64,000 bases of DNA. Source: Symsagittifera roscoffensis (taxonomy: Eukaryota; Xenacoelomorpha; Acoela; Convolutidae). A program made the translations under genes and the position numbers. The notes under the pieces were generated by a model. The model saw nothing but the letters and a program-made list of their open reading frames with translations, was not told where the DNA came from and searched no databases. Positions 39,874 to 53,049 of this stretch are shown here, in pieces (positions within the stretch are counted from its first letter, which is position 1; each line of letters starts with the position of its first letter). Location: the NCBI RefSeq assembly GCF_963678635.1, contig NC_087062.1, positions 88,077,845-88,141,844 of the forward strand, in the 5' to 3' direction.

Positions 39874-42800
39874 CTAAGACTGTGAAATACAAAATAAAGG
39901 TTGTTTTTGAAATTCGACTTTCTTTAATATTTTAGATTGTGGGATGAATAATTTATAATTTTTACGTGGTTGATTTCTAAGTCGTGAAGACTCTCTATGT
40001 TCTGATTTGTCGATTTGCTCTTGGGGTATTATTTGTTCTGTCATTTTTCTATTTTTTCTTTCTTTTTGAGATGTATTTTGATCTAGATTTTTTGTATTGT
40101 TTTTTGTGGTGGTTGATTTTGTATTTTGGTTTTTGAGGTGAAAATCTTTTTGTTCCTTTGTTGTATTTTCCGTATGTGGGTCATTTTGAATAACTTTTAA
40201 ACCTGTAAAAGAATATAATTGAGTTAGTTCGCGGAGTGCGTATTCTTTTGGATAATAAGGTAATAGGTTATTTCGGTGTTGAACGATTTCTTTTTTGTCT
40301 GAGTCGGTGATTTTATATGTGACATCAGTGGGTTTTGCAATTATTTGGTATGGTCCTTTACGAAGGGGTTGTAATTTTTTAGAAATTACTTTTTGAGTAT
40401 TAAAATTAGGTATTAAAACAAATGTTCCAATTTTTAAATCGGAGGCTGGTGTAAAGCGTGAATTTATTTGTTCATTAATGTTTTGCCTTTGTAACAACTT
40501 TTTTGTTACTTTTTGGTAAATTTCATTGTGTTTTTTATCTCTGTTTAAAATCCATTCGGTGTGTGTACCGGAGGCTAATTTAAGAATTTGTGGGTGATGA
40601 AAATGATCTTCATCGTGTGTATGTAAAGGTAGGTTATAACAAATTGAGTCTTTATTTGGTTGACAATAACCTTGTGCGTTTTTATGAGAGTTTGCTGTAA
40701 ACATTATTGGTTTGCGTGGCTTTTGGTTGAAAACCATTTCATATGGTGACATTCCTAGAGTTGTCGTAATTTGTGAATTATATGCTAAGGGAAATAATTT
40801 TACATCTGCTGACCATTCGGTGTATTTTGTATCATTTCCATTGATGATACATCTGAGATATTCTTGTAATGAACGGTTCATACCTTCGACTAAGCCGTTT
40901 GTCCAAGGTGCATGAGATGTACGTGGTTTGTGTTTGATGTTATATAAATGACATAGTGTGATGATTTCATTATTTATGAATTCTGTACCGTTGTCTGTAA
41001 CTAAAATTTCTGGTAGTCCAAACTTGGCTATCCAGTGTTCATAAAGCGTTGTGTAAGCGTAATAAGCGTTACAATGTGGTACTGGGTTAAGTGCTACATA
41101 ATGTGTAAATGCGTCAACAATTACCATAATGTAGGAGTTTCCTTCTGATGAGGGTGAAATTGGTCCTTTAGTATCAAATGAGATACGGTGGTTAAAGTAC
41201 AAACTTTGTCCTTTAAAATCTTGTTTTTGTGATATTTGTTTTTGATTTGGGTAAGGTTTATTTAGTTGGCATACTATACAGTCATTGCATAGTACTTTTA
41301 TCCAAATTGGTGCATTTGGGAAATAAAAGTTTTGTATGAAATTTGAATATGTTTTCTCTGATCCAGAGTGTCTTTTAATATTTTGTGTATGTGAAATATT
41401 AAAAGCTATGAGAATCATACTTAAAGGGAGACAGGGAACTGTAGATTCATTTAATTTATATTCCAAAAGGTCTGTATTTTTGTTAATTGTTGTGCTATTA
41501 AATTTTCGAAAGTATCGGAGGAGTGTTTTGTTTCCTAAAATAGTTGAATCTTCCTTGACAGGTTTAGTTTTATATTTGTGCCATGATTTTAGTTGTCTAA
41601 TTACCGGGTCAAGATTTTGATATTGTTTCAATGTTGAAATTGTAATTGTTTCTGTTGGGGGGAGAAAAATGTTTTCAATTTCTAATTTAGATAAGGGTAT
41701 TGTATCAAGTGGGTCATGGAGGTCAAAAACTTGATTTATTGTGTATTTTGAATCGTTTGTTTGTGGTCCTGATAAATTTATTTTATCAGTTAAGTTTTCT
41801 TTTTCAATTAGTGGAAAAATATCTGTTTTAGGTGGGTGTTGTTTTATTCTTTTTTGTTGGGTGTTATTTTTTATCCATTGTGAATATGGGATTGGTTTAA
41901 AAGTTGATGTTCCAAGTAGGTCAACTTCATAGTGATTATTTTGACAATCTAAATAAAGTGGGAAATGTTGTAAACTATTTATCTGTGATTGTTCAACGTT
42001 AGTTTTTACTGCATATTTGCATTCCAATCGGGGTGATGTTTCATTTTCTGCAAGGTAGAATTTTATATTTTTGGGTATTTCAACTGTGGTTTTACGTGTA
42101 AGTAATTCGACTTAAAGTGTCTGGTAATGCAAGATTTTTTCCTGCGGTCCAAACTCTGCGGTCCAAACTATATGTAAGTTTGGGAATTTCATTAAAATGA
42201 GTTGAAATCTATAAACTCGGTGGTTTGGATTAGACTTTTGTGTAAAAAAAAAGATGATTGGTTTATGGTCTGTGAATAGAACTGTGGGATGTTTTGATCC
42301 AAGTATCAGAAATTCATATTCTGTTAGTGTATATATTATGGCTGTACATTCTCTCATTAGAGTTGAGAGTCTTAGTTCTGCTTGAGTGAATAATCGAGAA
42401 TTTGCTGATATGAGGTTCATTTTATTTGTACTATTATGTGATTGTAATAATGCTGCGCCGATGCCAAAGTTCGAAGCATCGCACATTGCATAAAATGGTT
42501 GATTTGAATCTGGAATTGTGTTTGAAATTTGTTCAGTTAGAAGTTTTTTAATTTCTTCAAATCGTGCTTGATGTTCTATATTCCATTCAAAATTATTTTG
42601 TTGTCTAAGTATGTTATAGAATGGTCGTAGATATAATTGCATTTTATAAACATATTTGCTTAAAAAGTTTAACATTCCAAGGAATTCTTGGATTTTCTTT
42701 TTATTTGTTGGTGGTTGGAGTTTTTGAATAGCGTCTATACGTGATTTCAATGGAGTGATTGTTTTTCTTTCTATATTATGCCCTAAGAATTTAACTTTTG

Positions 42801-44775
42801 TCAAAAAGAAGTGTGATTTATCGGGGGCGGCCTTCAGATTTTCGTTCTGAAGTATTTGGTGATATTGTTCTAAGACATTGAACATTTCCTCTTTTGTTTG
42901 TGATTGCATAAAAACATCGTCTAAATAGGTGATTGCGTTTTTCTTGAGTATTAGTGGTCGAAAAATTTTGCTCATAAAAGCTGAAAATGCTGCTGGTCCT
43001 ATGGATATTCCATAGAATAAGCGGTTGAATTCGTATTGTTGATTTCCAATAACAAATTGTGTTAAGCGTCGTGATTGTTCATCTAATGGCATTTGATTAT
43101 ATGCACTATTCATATCGGCGGTGGTAAAGTATTTTCCGTTTATTTTTGTTAAAATAACTTGTATTGGTTCAATGGGCCAATTACACTTTGATTCATCTAT
43201 GAGTGAGTTGAGGTATCTAGCATCGAGAACAATTTTTAATGATTCTCCTTTGGCTAGAATGATAACAGGGTTGATAAATGTGTTGCCTTTTGGTTGTTCC
43301 TCTTTGTTTACTGGTGATATAATGTTGTATTGTTCTAAAATGTCGAGTAATCTGTTCACTTTATCGTGTAAGTGAATTACTACTTTACTTGCTCTTTGTT
43401 TTTTGAAAACTGCGTCTGGTTTTAATGGGAGATGTAGTGATGAGCTGATTTTGCCAACATCAAATTTGGATGTTGCATAGACTGATGAATATTTAATTAG
43501 CTGTTTTGCTAGTTTTTCAAATTCGTCTTGTGTTATTTGTGAATGTTGGAAATTAAACATTGTTAAAAATTTCTGTTGATTCTCTGTGTAGTTACTTATG
43601 TTGAATGTAGGTTTGAAATATGGGGTTTTTGTGAAATAATCCGTATTTCTGTTTTCGTTACTTATTATATTATTTATAGATAATTCTTCATTAAGGATTG
43701 TGGATTGGCAAATATCTAGTAATTGGAGTATATTTTTTACACGATATGCTTTTTCGTGTATTGGTAATATTGTAGCGTTGGTTTCGCAATAGCCTAAAAG
43801 TCCTAAAGGTAATGTTACTTGGTAAGGTGTATTGTTGTATACATGTAAGGAAATAATATCTGAATTCGAGTTTTTCAAATATTTTATTGATGAGATTGTG
43901 ATTTTGAAAAACTTATGAATAGGTTTGAATTCAAAATCTGACATATAAAATTTTTGTTTGTTTTGTTTTTTATCATATTGGTGAACTTGTTTGATTGAAA
44001 AATTATAGATGTTTCCTGATAGTGGTTTCAAGTGTTTTCTTTGTTGGTTATATATTGGGTAAAATTTTGAAAAAAATGGTGGTTGTTTATTTAATCTTTG
44101 AAAAAATGTTAGGGATGTGTCTTTTGTTTTTGTATATTTATCTTTGATTAATATTTTACTATTCAAGATGTTGATTGTTGGTATATATTTAGAGATAAAT
44201 GGTATTCCAATGATATTATGTTTAATATCAGTGATATGGAATATTTGTTTAAATGGTTTGGTTAAAATTTTGTTTTGCTCCATTGTTCTTGTGGGGAGAA
44301 GAAATAATTGAATTTTTCCGTAGTTTATTAATGTTGATCCTTGTGCTGTTGCTAGTTTGCTGGAGGTTTCAAGAGGTGTTAGCTTTGGGTGTAAGGTTTT
44401 TATTTCATTCCATGTGGGAATGTTTATTATATTTGATTCTGCTCCTGAATCAATTAAAAAATCAATTTCAAGATCTGGTGGTTGAAATTCTTTGCTTTTT
44501 GGACTTTCCAAAAGAAATGGTATTGTCCAAATTTTTTCTTTGGGTTGTTCTTTTTGTAAGTTTTGATAGATGTGATTTGTATTCAAGCATTTTGTTTTTT
44601 CTTTCTCATTGGGTTGGTTTGTAGTGTTAATTTCATTAGTTTTTTGTGTCGTCGGTGTGGAATGGACGGGTTCAATATAATAATTGTGAAGGAGTTCTGA
44701 TTGATTCTCATATATGTGTGATGAAAAAGGTTCTTCATATATAACAGGTTCATAGTCATTTTCGACTTTTATCAT
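39874..44775 (-). pseudogene. pol: Pol of copy 2, interrupted between RNase H and integrase
   Basis: Carries the same protease (DSG), RT (YLDD), RNase H and integrase motifs as copy 1. A 14-bp tandem duplication (42142-42155/42156-42169) shifts the frame after the RNase H region, a TAA follows at 42112-42114, and a 14-bp deletion near 42108 brings the frame back for the integrase part (39874-42027). The upstream frame is continuous with gag: the codon phase of gag at 45535 and of this ATG at 44773 agree and no stop lies between 45483 and 44776. Confidence 0.88.
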
Positions 44776-45483
44776 GTTGATGGAGAGAGTGTTTTCTGCA
44801 TCGCTTTCTGAATCTGATGATCCACAGTTTATTTGGTTGAGTTGTAACGTATCAGTTACTGTGTCATCAATACCTGGAGGGTCTGATGTTGTTTCTGGAT
44901 TAGATTGTACTTGATTAATATGTCTTTGATGTTTAGGTGTACTACTTCTGTGGCGATTATTAGAATTATTATAGTTATTATTATTCCGGTGTGGTGATTG
45001 GGAATAAATTCTATAACGATTATTATAACTTGAGTGTCGATTTTGTGAATTATTTCGCGATCTGTTTTGGTAATTATTGTTTGGTCTGTTATAGTTCGAT
45101 CTATTATATGAGTTATTCCTTGATTGATTGTTCGGGTAATTCTGGTTTCGGTTGTTTGAATAACTTCTATTCCGATTATTTGAGTAGTTTCTACTCCTAT
45201 TGTATGATGAATTTCGTGATTGATTGTTTGGATAATAATTATTTCTTGATTGGGAATTAGATCTAGAAACAAATCGTTGTGTATTTGAATGTGATCTGGA
45301 GTAGTTATTTCGACTATTTGGTCTATTGTAGTGATTTTGTGATGAATTATGCGTGTTTCTTCGTTCTGGTGATCTTCCTCTATAACTTGAGTTATATGGT
45401 GATTGATTTCTTGTATAATTTGTATTGTTCGGGAGTGGTTTTCCTGAACTGTTGTTGCTGTAGACTGTTTTGTTCGGTAGATT

Positions 45484-48138
45484 TTAATCTTTTTTCATGT
45501 ATTGATAGAATGATTTATTTGGTTCTTTATATTTTTAAGGTTTATTTTGATTGTCTTGCTGTTTTTGTCTACATTCAGAAATACTATGTCCGTATCGTCG
45601 GCAATAATTACACCATTTTTTGAAAGATGGTTTGCCTTTAAAGTTTGGGTGTTTTTCGTAAATATTGAGTATTTCAGTGATTTTTTCAACGAGATCTGTA
45701 TCTGATTCCTGTATATTGTTTATATTTGTGGAAGCTGTTTCAATTCTGTTAACGTATTGTAATTTCAGATTTTCCGTTTCTTCGAGTTTCATTGTGATTT
45801 CTGCTTGTTCTAGTTTGTCTACTAGTTTTCGAAAATCTAAATCGGGTTCTCGAATTGACGAAGGATGGGATGCTCTCTTTTTTATTGCTATTTTCCTTAA
45901 TTGTGGTGTTAAGGTCATCATTAAGATTTCTGTCATCTTTGTGTTTTTATAGTCATGTGTATTTAATGAATATGCTTTTCGAACTAGTGTTTCGATTCGT
46001 ACTGCTAATTGCTTGATGGTTTCGTTTGGTAATCTGCGAATTTCATTACATAAAACTCTTTGTTGTTGTTTGTTTCTTTCGGAGTCAAACATTTTTGAAA
46101 ATTCTTGTGTAAATCTTTTCCAATTTGATTTTATTTCTATAGGCAATACTGAAAACCATTTTTGGGCTGCGCCATCTAGAGTTGTTTGTATTAACGCTGT
46201 GCGTCGATGTATCCAGTTTTGATGTAGTGGCGTATTAATTGGTTCAGGTCCTATATTTAAAATCAAATTTGCTGTGACTGCATTTAAATAGTCTTCTACA
46301 GAATATTCAGGGTCTGTTCCTGTGAATACCATTAAAGGTTTATTTGATGTTATTGATGATCCACCCATAAGGTATGGATTCATCGTCATTTGTAATGATT
46401 CTGCTGCATTTGGCATTTGAGAAAAATTTGAAAGTTGATTTCTTGTTATTTCGTGTTGTTGAAGATAATATGGGAGTGGTATTTCATTTTGCATTTGTGC
46501 TGGTTGGTACGAGTTTGCAATCATTGGGTTTTGTTGCTGAATTGGTTGAAAAGATTTATTAATTGGGTTTTGTTGTTGAATTGGTTGTTGAATTTGTGTA
46601 TCTATTGGTTGTGGAGAAAAAATTCTATGATATGTATGTGGTTTCTGTATTCCTTGTCCACGATATTCTTGATTATTGGGTGTAAATATATCTGGTTGTA
46701 AGAAATCATCATCTGAGGATAAGTAATCCATTTGATAAGATGTTTGTTTTTTATTTTTATTTTGTTGAAAAAATGGATAGTTTTCACTACGATCCTGTGG
46801 AGGATGTAAATTTGTTTGGAAATTTACTGAATTACGTGGTGCCATTGGGTTATCCCAGTTTCGAGATCTTGTATAATTACTAAAATTTTTTCGTGGTTGA
46901 TAATTTGTTTTTGATGGATGTGTGTAATTATAATTATGGTCTGCAAAGTTGTTTCTAGTGAACGTTTTGCGTGTTTTTGGCGGTATTGTCATGGGTCTGT
47001 ATGTTTGGTAATCCATGTGTGAATATTTTGGAGCAACCGAAGGTTTAACGGTTGATTGTAATGTTACCTGTGTTTGTGAAGAATTTGTATTTCTTGGTGT
47101 TGTTAAGTTTGGACGTATTGGTGAAATACTTTGTTGTCTAGTTGTTGTGTGTACGATTTCTTCATTTATGAAGTGTGATGGTGTCTGGATATCTTGTTGA
47201 GTAAGATTCCTAGTTCCATTGAGGTTTTCATTGTGTATGACTGTAGAGTTTAAACTATTATTTTGCATATCGGGTAAAAATGTATTATAGTTTAATGGTG
47301 TTGCATCAATGGTTAATGGTATTACTCGTACATAATCTCTTACATAAGATATCGTACTTATTGCTTGACTTGAGATTGATTGTGGGAAGTTTATGAATGC
47401 CGGATGAGACCATTCGGGGTCCCAAACATAGTCTGATTGTTCTGTGATGGCAGTATCATCGTTTGAGTTTTGGGGTCTAAAATTTTTTCTTGCTTGTGAA
47501 ATTAAATCAATATTATGTGTGAAATAATCTATTATGAACCATGCCAAGATTTTTTGTAAGTCGTGTTTTGTATGTTGTGAAACTTCATCTTTCGTGAAAT
47601 TTTCTTTAATTATATTTAGAAAACTAGAGAGTAGTGTGATTTCATGTCGTACTCTTATATGTTTAGATGTTTCTGTCGGTGAGACATTTGGTATCTGGAT
47701 TTCGTTTTCTAATATCGAGATATAACTATATATTATCGCAAAAACTTCATTGGTGAATATGGAGTTTGCTCTTTGTGAGTTATGATATTGGATGCTTTTT
47801 ATATATTCTGAGAATACTTTTGAGAATTCTAAATCAAGGTCGTCTGTTTGAATTATATATTTACTGTGATTCTGGTTTGGTGAGCTGAATTCTATGGAGT
47901 AGATTCCGTATTGTTGTGTTAGGTTACATATATCTTTTAGATAGTGATCGATAATTTGTCTTTTGATTTTTACATCTGGGAACTCTGTTTTACATGGACT
48001 GATTCCGGTTTCAAACAAATTTAAGAGTAAATTTTTGCAGAATATATGCTGTCCTCTATCAGTGGTTGCATCTACGATAAAGGGGAAAATATCATCATCA
48101 TCTGGACTTTCTTCACCTGGGGTGTGCGTTGAGCTCAT
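45484..48138 (-). pseudogene. gag: Gag of copy 2 with two stop codons behind the zinc knuckle
   Basis: Same organisation as copy 1: long Asn/Gln-rich N-terminal extension, Gag capsid region, CCHC knuckle near residue 843. A TAA at 45535-45537 ends the frame after 867 residues and another in-frame TAA stands at 45484-45486; copy 1 has CAA at both places, so both are single C-to-T changes on the sense strand. Beyond them the frame continues into pol with an Asn/Arg/Ser/Tyr-rich tail, showing that the family's native layout is one Gag-Pol frame. Confidence 0.82.
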
Positions 48139-48580
48139 TTTTTCGTTCGATGACTGTTAATATGTAATTATCAATGTGTCTAATTGGTTGATTCCAATTG
48201 TATAAATGTACTGGTTTGTGTTTATACTGCTTTTTTATTCTTCTTTTTCCTCTTTTTAATGAATTTGAAGTTGTTTCTGAGTCAGAGAAATATAATTGAT
48301 CGTGAATTGGGCAATTTTTATCTATTGATTTTTTTAGTTTAAAAAGTTCGTCTAAACTGTTGGTTTCTGATTCTGAAAATGCGTTTCGATTTTTTGAAAA
48401 TCTTTTTCGTGTTATTTGTCTTTGTTTAGTTATTATTTTTCTCTTTAATGTTTGTCGTTTTGTTCTAATGTATCCAACTGTTTGTGTATGAGGTGTGATT
48501 ACAAGGTCGTATTTTTTGTTATTTATTTCACAATTGTGTAAAACGATTGTTTGTTTATTTCCTAGGTTTTTAAATGACAT
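48113..48580 (-). CDS. 155-aa basic protein, copy 2
   Basis: Same length as the copy 1 ORF at 15629-16096 and about 95 percent identical by eye. It overlaps the gag ATG by 26 nt. Basic and acidic blocks are conserved. Function unknown. Confidence 0.6.
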   Translation of the reverse strand: MSFKNLGNKQTIVLHNCEINNKKYDLVITPHTQTVGYIRTKRQTLKRKIITKQRQITRKRFSKNRNAFSESETNSLDELFKLKKSIDKNCPIHDQLYFSDSETTSNSLKRGKRRIKKQYKHKPVHLYNWNQPIRHIDNYILTVIERKNELNAHPR

Positions 48581-49507
48581 AAGGTTTAGGATGACGGATG
48601 CAAAAGGTTGTTAAATGATTTCTATTTGCTTAAACTGTTAGTCCTTACGATTTTTTTGTTAGCCTAACCTGGGTCTATTTGTTCAGGGTTGGGGAGAAAA
48701 GTATATCGATTCCGAAGAATGATTTTATACTTTCTCGTGGCTAGTATAAGCTAAGGTGTTAACTTACTTAATCTTACTTAAGGGTAGTGATTGTGTTCAG
48801 GGTTGGAGAATAGTAAATCGATCCACAAGGTTCAGGTATAATTAGAACGCGAGTAGTTCGTTAGATACTATTTTAAACTTACTAAGTCTAAGATTTATCC
48901 TGGGTCTGGTAAGAGGGGGGATCAAGTGAAGGATGAATAACCGAAGTTCTTCACTGTTTATCCTAATTTGAATGATTAGTTTTGTTCAAAAATTTCTATT
49001 AGTCCTGGGTTTTTAGAAAGGGTTGGATAGTGAATCGACGTTTGAGGTCGTTAGACACTCGTTTAGTGGGTGGGGGAGAACAAAGTTGTTCTTTTTGATC
49101 CAAGGATAGGCCTTGATGATCAAGTTTTAAATTTAATTAAATAGAAAATGATTTAAGATCCAAGGATAAGCCTTGATGATCTGATTTTAAAATTAAGTGA
49201 ATTTAAGTTTAAAATGTTTTAAATTTGTGTAAAGAATAGATTTAGTATTTTTATGATATTAGTGAGCTTATGATTGCTGTTATGTTTAGGCGATGAAGCT
49301 GGAACAACAGGATGATTTATAATTACTAATCATTTATTGTCATGCTACTAATTTTTATTCTGATTTTTCAATAAATATTTTTCAAACATGTTTTGTATAT
49401 TACTGCAGAATTTTGGAAAACGATCTGAGATCTTTTTATCAATGGTTATTGTATATTAATAATTTTGTTTAGCGCCTGAAATGATTTTGAAGATTGACTT
49501 CAAAATT
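48581..49507 (-). other. Structured 5' leader of copy 2
   Basis: Contains the four degenerate units (about 48655-49080) and the paired 25-base hairpins (49097-49121, 49157-49181). The first unit's stem is better matched here than in copy 1 (gagaaaagtata with tatactttctc). Confidence 0.6.
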
Positions 49508-49741
49508 TTATGTTTGCAAATGAAAATCTAAATTCATTGCTAGTAGTATTCTAAATACAAAAGTTTGTTCTGGCTTTTGCCGAACTATCATATAACTATA
49601 TGGTAAGTTTCTGCTTTGTCGTATGTCGTATCTGGTTCGAGGTCTTCTTCCAATTCCGGGTAGTTCTGTTATCGTTCGGAATATTGGCTCTGATCTATTG
49701 AGTCGTAGAGACATTTCGATTAAATTATTGTCGTATAACAT
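49508..49741 (-). CDS. 77-aa ORF behind the primer site, copy 2
   Basis: Almost identical to 17027-17260; the motif ELPGIG is kept. See that entry for interpretation. Confidence 0.5.
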   Translation of the reverse strand: MLYDNNLIEMSLRLNRSEPIFRTITELPGIGRRPRTRYDIRQSRNLPYSYMIVRQKPEQTFVFRILLAMNLDFHLQT

Positions 49742-49816
49742 TTTGTAAATGTTTTGTCTAAATTCTAATCTATTATTGGTTAATGCTAAGCTATTAAGGT
49801 CTTGTTCGAGACTTAT

Positions 49817-49826
49817 GGTCGCACCA
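49817..49826 (-). promoter_or_regulatory. Primer binding site of copy 2
   Basis: Sense tggtgcgacc, two bases after the LTR. Present once, unlike copy 1. Confidence 0.6.
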
Positions 49827-49828
49827 GA

Positions 49829-50238
49829 TGAGTTATGTTTGATGGGTATAACTCATAGAGTAATTTCGGATAGGGTACACCGTCTGCTCGTCACGCTATC
49901 TTATTTTCGGCCGGATAGATTCGTGCAACTTCTTAGTCTAATACCGATCCTAATCTTACTCTTATACTATCTAGTCTCAGGTTGTTTAACTAGTCTCTGC
50001 TAGGCTCAATAGATCTAGGGTATACTGGTTTATTGCGGCTGCTGAAGTACTCGGGAGAGTTCAACTAATTTCTAAGTTAAATTCAAATCTCTCTGGTGCT
50101 GAAATTACAAGTAATTTCAGCACTTACAAATAAGTGGATTGTTAGTTAGATGGATCATGATTGGTTAATATTAAATACTTTACATTGGTAAAATATCTAA
50201 TTTATCCAATCATAAAATGTAGTTTAGATCAGGTTCCA
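49829..50238 (-). repeat. Right (5') LTR of copy 2
   Basis: 410 bases, sense tggaacctgatct to ...aactca. Perfect 13-bp hairpin with a 2-base loop at 50096-50123. Near the U5 end it reads atgtttgatggg where the left LTR and copy 1 read aggaccgaagtg. Confidence 0.88.
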
Positions 50239-53049
50239 AAAAGTTCTATCAATTAAAAAAGCTCATCAGCAGTGTTTTTTCTCAGATCAACTGTTTTTCT
50301 CATTAAATTTGACTAAATTTTCATCCAAAAAAAAATGGTTTTTGCGGTAAGTCTGGAAATGGCGTTAATCTTAACCGTCGTATGAAATTTGTAGAGCACT
50401 AATTTGAATGAAATTGCAGCGACTGGAAACACTGTTTGCGTAATTGGCTAAAATCCAATCCATGATTTTCTGTATTTTCAAACACTGATTTGTCCCTCTG
50501 CAATTGNNNNNNNNNNNNNNNNNNNNNNNNNNNNNNNNNNNNNNNNNNNNNNNNNNNNNNNNNNNNNNNNNNNNNNNNNNNNNNNNNNNNNNNNNNNNNN
50601 NNNNNNNNNNNNNNNNNNNNNNNNNNNNNNNNNNNNNNNNNNNNNNNNNNNNNNNNNNNNNNNNNNNNNNNNNNNNNNNNNNNNNNNNNNNNNNNNNNNN
50701 NNNNNNAAAGGCAGTTTTGGCGCCAATAGATACCAATATTAGGAAAATTGCAGGTTTTTGGTCTCGCACTAAGATAAAACGCAATTTTTCTCTCGCGCGC
50801 CAAAAAATGCAGTTTTTTTAAAAACTTTTTCCTATCTTTTTGGATCTTGGGTCACGATTTGATTTACTCCATTTTGTTGGCAGAAAACTGCGTCATTCAC
50901 TGACACAAAGTATAATATATACTTCGACCACTTCAAATCATCTGAGAGCAGAGAAAAAAATGCAAGGAAAGTGAAGGTGTTTTACTCAATATTAAAAGAT
51001 CGACTGGAGTACTCTTGGAGGGCGAATTCTTCCGCGATTTGCATGCCTTCAAAATCCCCTTGCATTTCCATTTGGCTTTAGTCTGAAGCCTTTTTCAAAA
51101 TCAGCTCCCTCGCTTTAATCAAGCAGTTTTGCGGCATCAAGAATTGACATCCCCCTCCTCAAAGAGGCTATGCTGGATTTTTCAAGAAAATTTTTGTTTG
51201 GATTACAATTACATAGCGCTGCCTGAAAAAAAAACTCGATTTGATTCGCTGGAAGCTCAATAATTTTGATTCGCTGAAAGTTCAACCATTTTAGCATCCT
51301 CTCCGATGAACCCTATTGAATAAGCGCGAATGTCATCTTGGTCCAAAAGGTCCGTTCACTTTTGCTGGCCGATTACCAAAAACTTTGAAAGAAGCAACCG
51401 ATATACAAGCATTTGAAATCATTTTTCTTTTTCAATAAACGCCTCGACACGGAAAATGTATCCGGCTAAATTATCCACAACTATTTCTGGCAGGTGCTAA
51501 GGCGAAGTGAGGTAATATGCGCGCCTAAAGATAGGTATCTCTTTGAGAATATCGAAAGTAATTGCGTGGAGCTTTCTTCAAATCAATTTGGAGCGGTGTT
51601 ACGGAAGTTAAAAATCAATGATCAACCCTATCGCCTTTGTAAAATTTTGCAAAGATTGAATTTTTAGTGTTTTGGTGATTTTAGTGCTTATAAATCAATT
51701 TTTTTTTCTGGGAAACCTAAATCCGTGTCCATTTTGTGTCACTCCGCTAGTAGCGATATTTTTTCATTCCTAAATTTTTCAGTCTTTTTTAAATAATCCA
51801 GTTTCTTTTGATTAAAGAGTTGCTACACTTGAATTTTCCAGTATTTTCAAAAATCTTTTCAGTGGCAATGACAAAGCATTTTGTGTTGATTTGCTTTTCC
51901 TTTTCAAATGCATCCTAATCTTTTGTTATGCTGACTTACTTAATCTTCTTTCCTGTCGCATTCACAAAACACAGCAGAGCACGACCAATTTTTCAATGGT
52001 TTTTCAAGCCAACCCAGCCATAACCAGCAGAGAACCTTTGTTACGTTCACTTCCATCAATTACTTTTATTCCATTCCTAGTTAAATTTTGTGATGGAAAA
52101 ACTATTGAGTAGTCCCGGCCAAATTGAACATACCCATTCGAAGATCACAGTCCCTTTTTATTCAAATTTTTCACCCAAAAATTAGTTCTCAAAAACAGGT
52201 CTTTTTTCTTTTGACGTCAAAAACTTCCTTGTTTTATATATAATTTGATTAGTCAATTATACATTCATTCTATGCAGGGTATATTTTTGATTGTTTCTTT
52301 TTTCTTGACGAGTGGGATGTTGGAAGGGTTTTCGCTTTTAAAAAATTAGTGTGGATGCCATTTTAGGTCGGCCAAAACTACCACCTGACTTTCGTTCCGA
52401 TCACCGAAGGTACGCGTATTTTTGTATTTGAGTGAGTTTTTTCAAAAAAATAGGCTCTTTTTCCTTCCCCCACAAGCAAAGATTTATAGGTAAAAATTTC
52501 GTTCACTTTGCTCGAGTGTTATTAAAATTGACATACGGACTAATTAGGCTATGATACACATATTTGATCTTCATAATTAACCTTGTAAAACCACTCGTTA
52601 CACCATAAATTCACGTTCGTGTGAGATGGGGGGAAAAGGAAAAAAGGTGAAAATTTAGGCACAGTAGTCTCATTGCTGTGATAGACTGACTGATTGATCA
52701 GAGGGTTTTTTTCCAGTTTCCCACTCCCTCATAAAATTACAAAGCACAGATGTTCAAAAATTGTTCACAGGGCAATTCGCATGTAAGAATTCTTGTAGCA
52801 ATTTTTTCACCTTTTAATTCAGTTTATAACATTAAAAGTCATTTTAAACAGACTTTCACAAAATGAGTGTCAGAAAAAATTGAAGGAGAAGGGGAACTGG
52901 AAAAAAATCGAACACGGAATCGAAATGGTAAACGGTGGGACTATTATTGACCCCAATGTTGATACCCATCTTTTGAATTCTCAAAATGACAAACTCTAAT
53001 CATCATTTTCCAAAACCAAACTCCAATCGCCAAACCTGAAAACAAAAGA
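50239..53049. other. No gene recognised; includes a 200-base N gap
   Basis: 50507-50706 is exactly 200 N, a conventional assembly gap of unknown true length. Frames overlapping it are meaningless. Elsewhere the sequence is AT-rich; 52538-52618 is an inverted relative of 29120-29205. I see nothing else I can support. Confidence 0.5.

Larger units (their letters stand above)
31324..50238 (-). mobile_element. Giant env-bearing LTR retroelement, copy 2 (about 18.9 kb)
   Basis: Bounded by LTRs at 31324-31733 and 49829-50238, with the same gene order as copy 1. The flanks (gtgcaa on the left, aaaagt on the right) show no target duplication, and the two LTRs differ in a 12-base block near their U5 ends, so the ends may not come from one insertion. 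Damage: two stops in gag, a 14-bp duplication plus a 14-bp deletion and a stop in pol, and a 1-base loss in env. The small ORFs, the Met-less ORF, the 155-aa ORF and the 602-aa ORF are open. Confidence 0.88.

Noticed and set aside
50371..50821. ORFs crossing the N run
   Set aside because: They consist mostly of unknown residues from the 200-base assembly gap.
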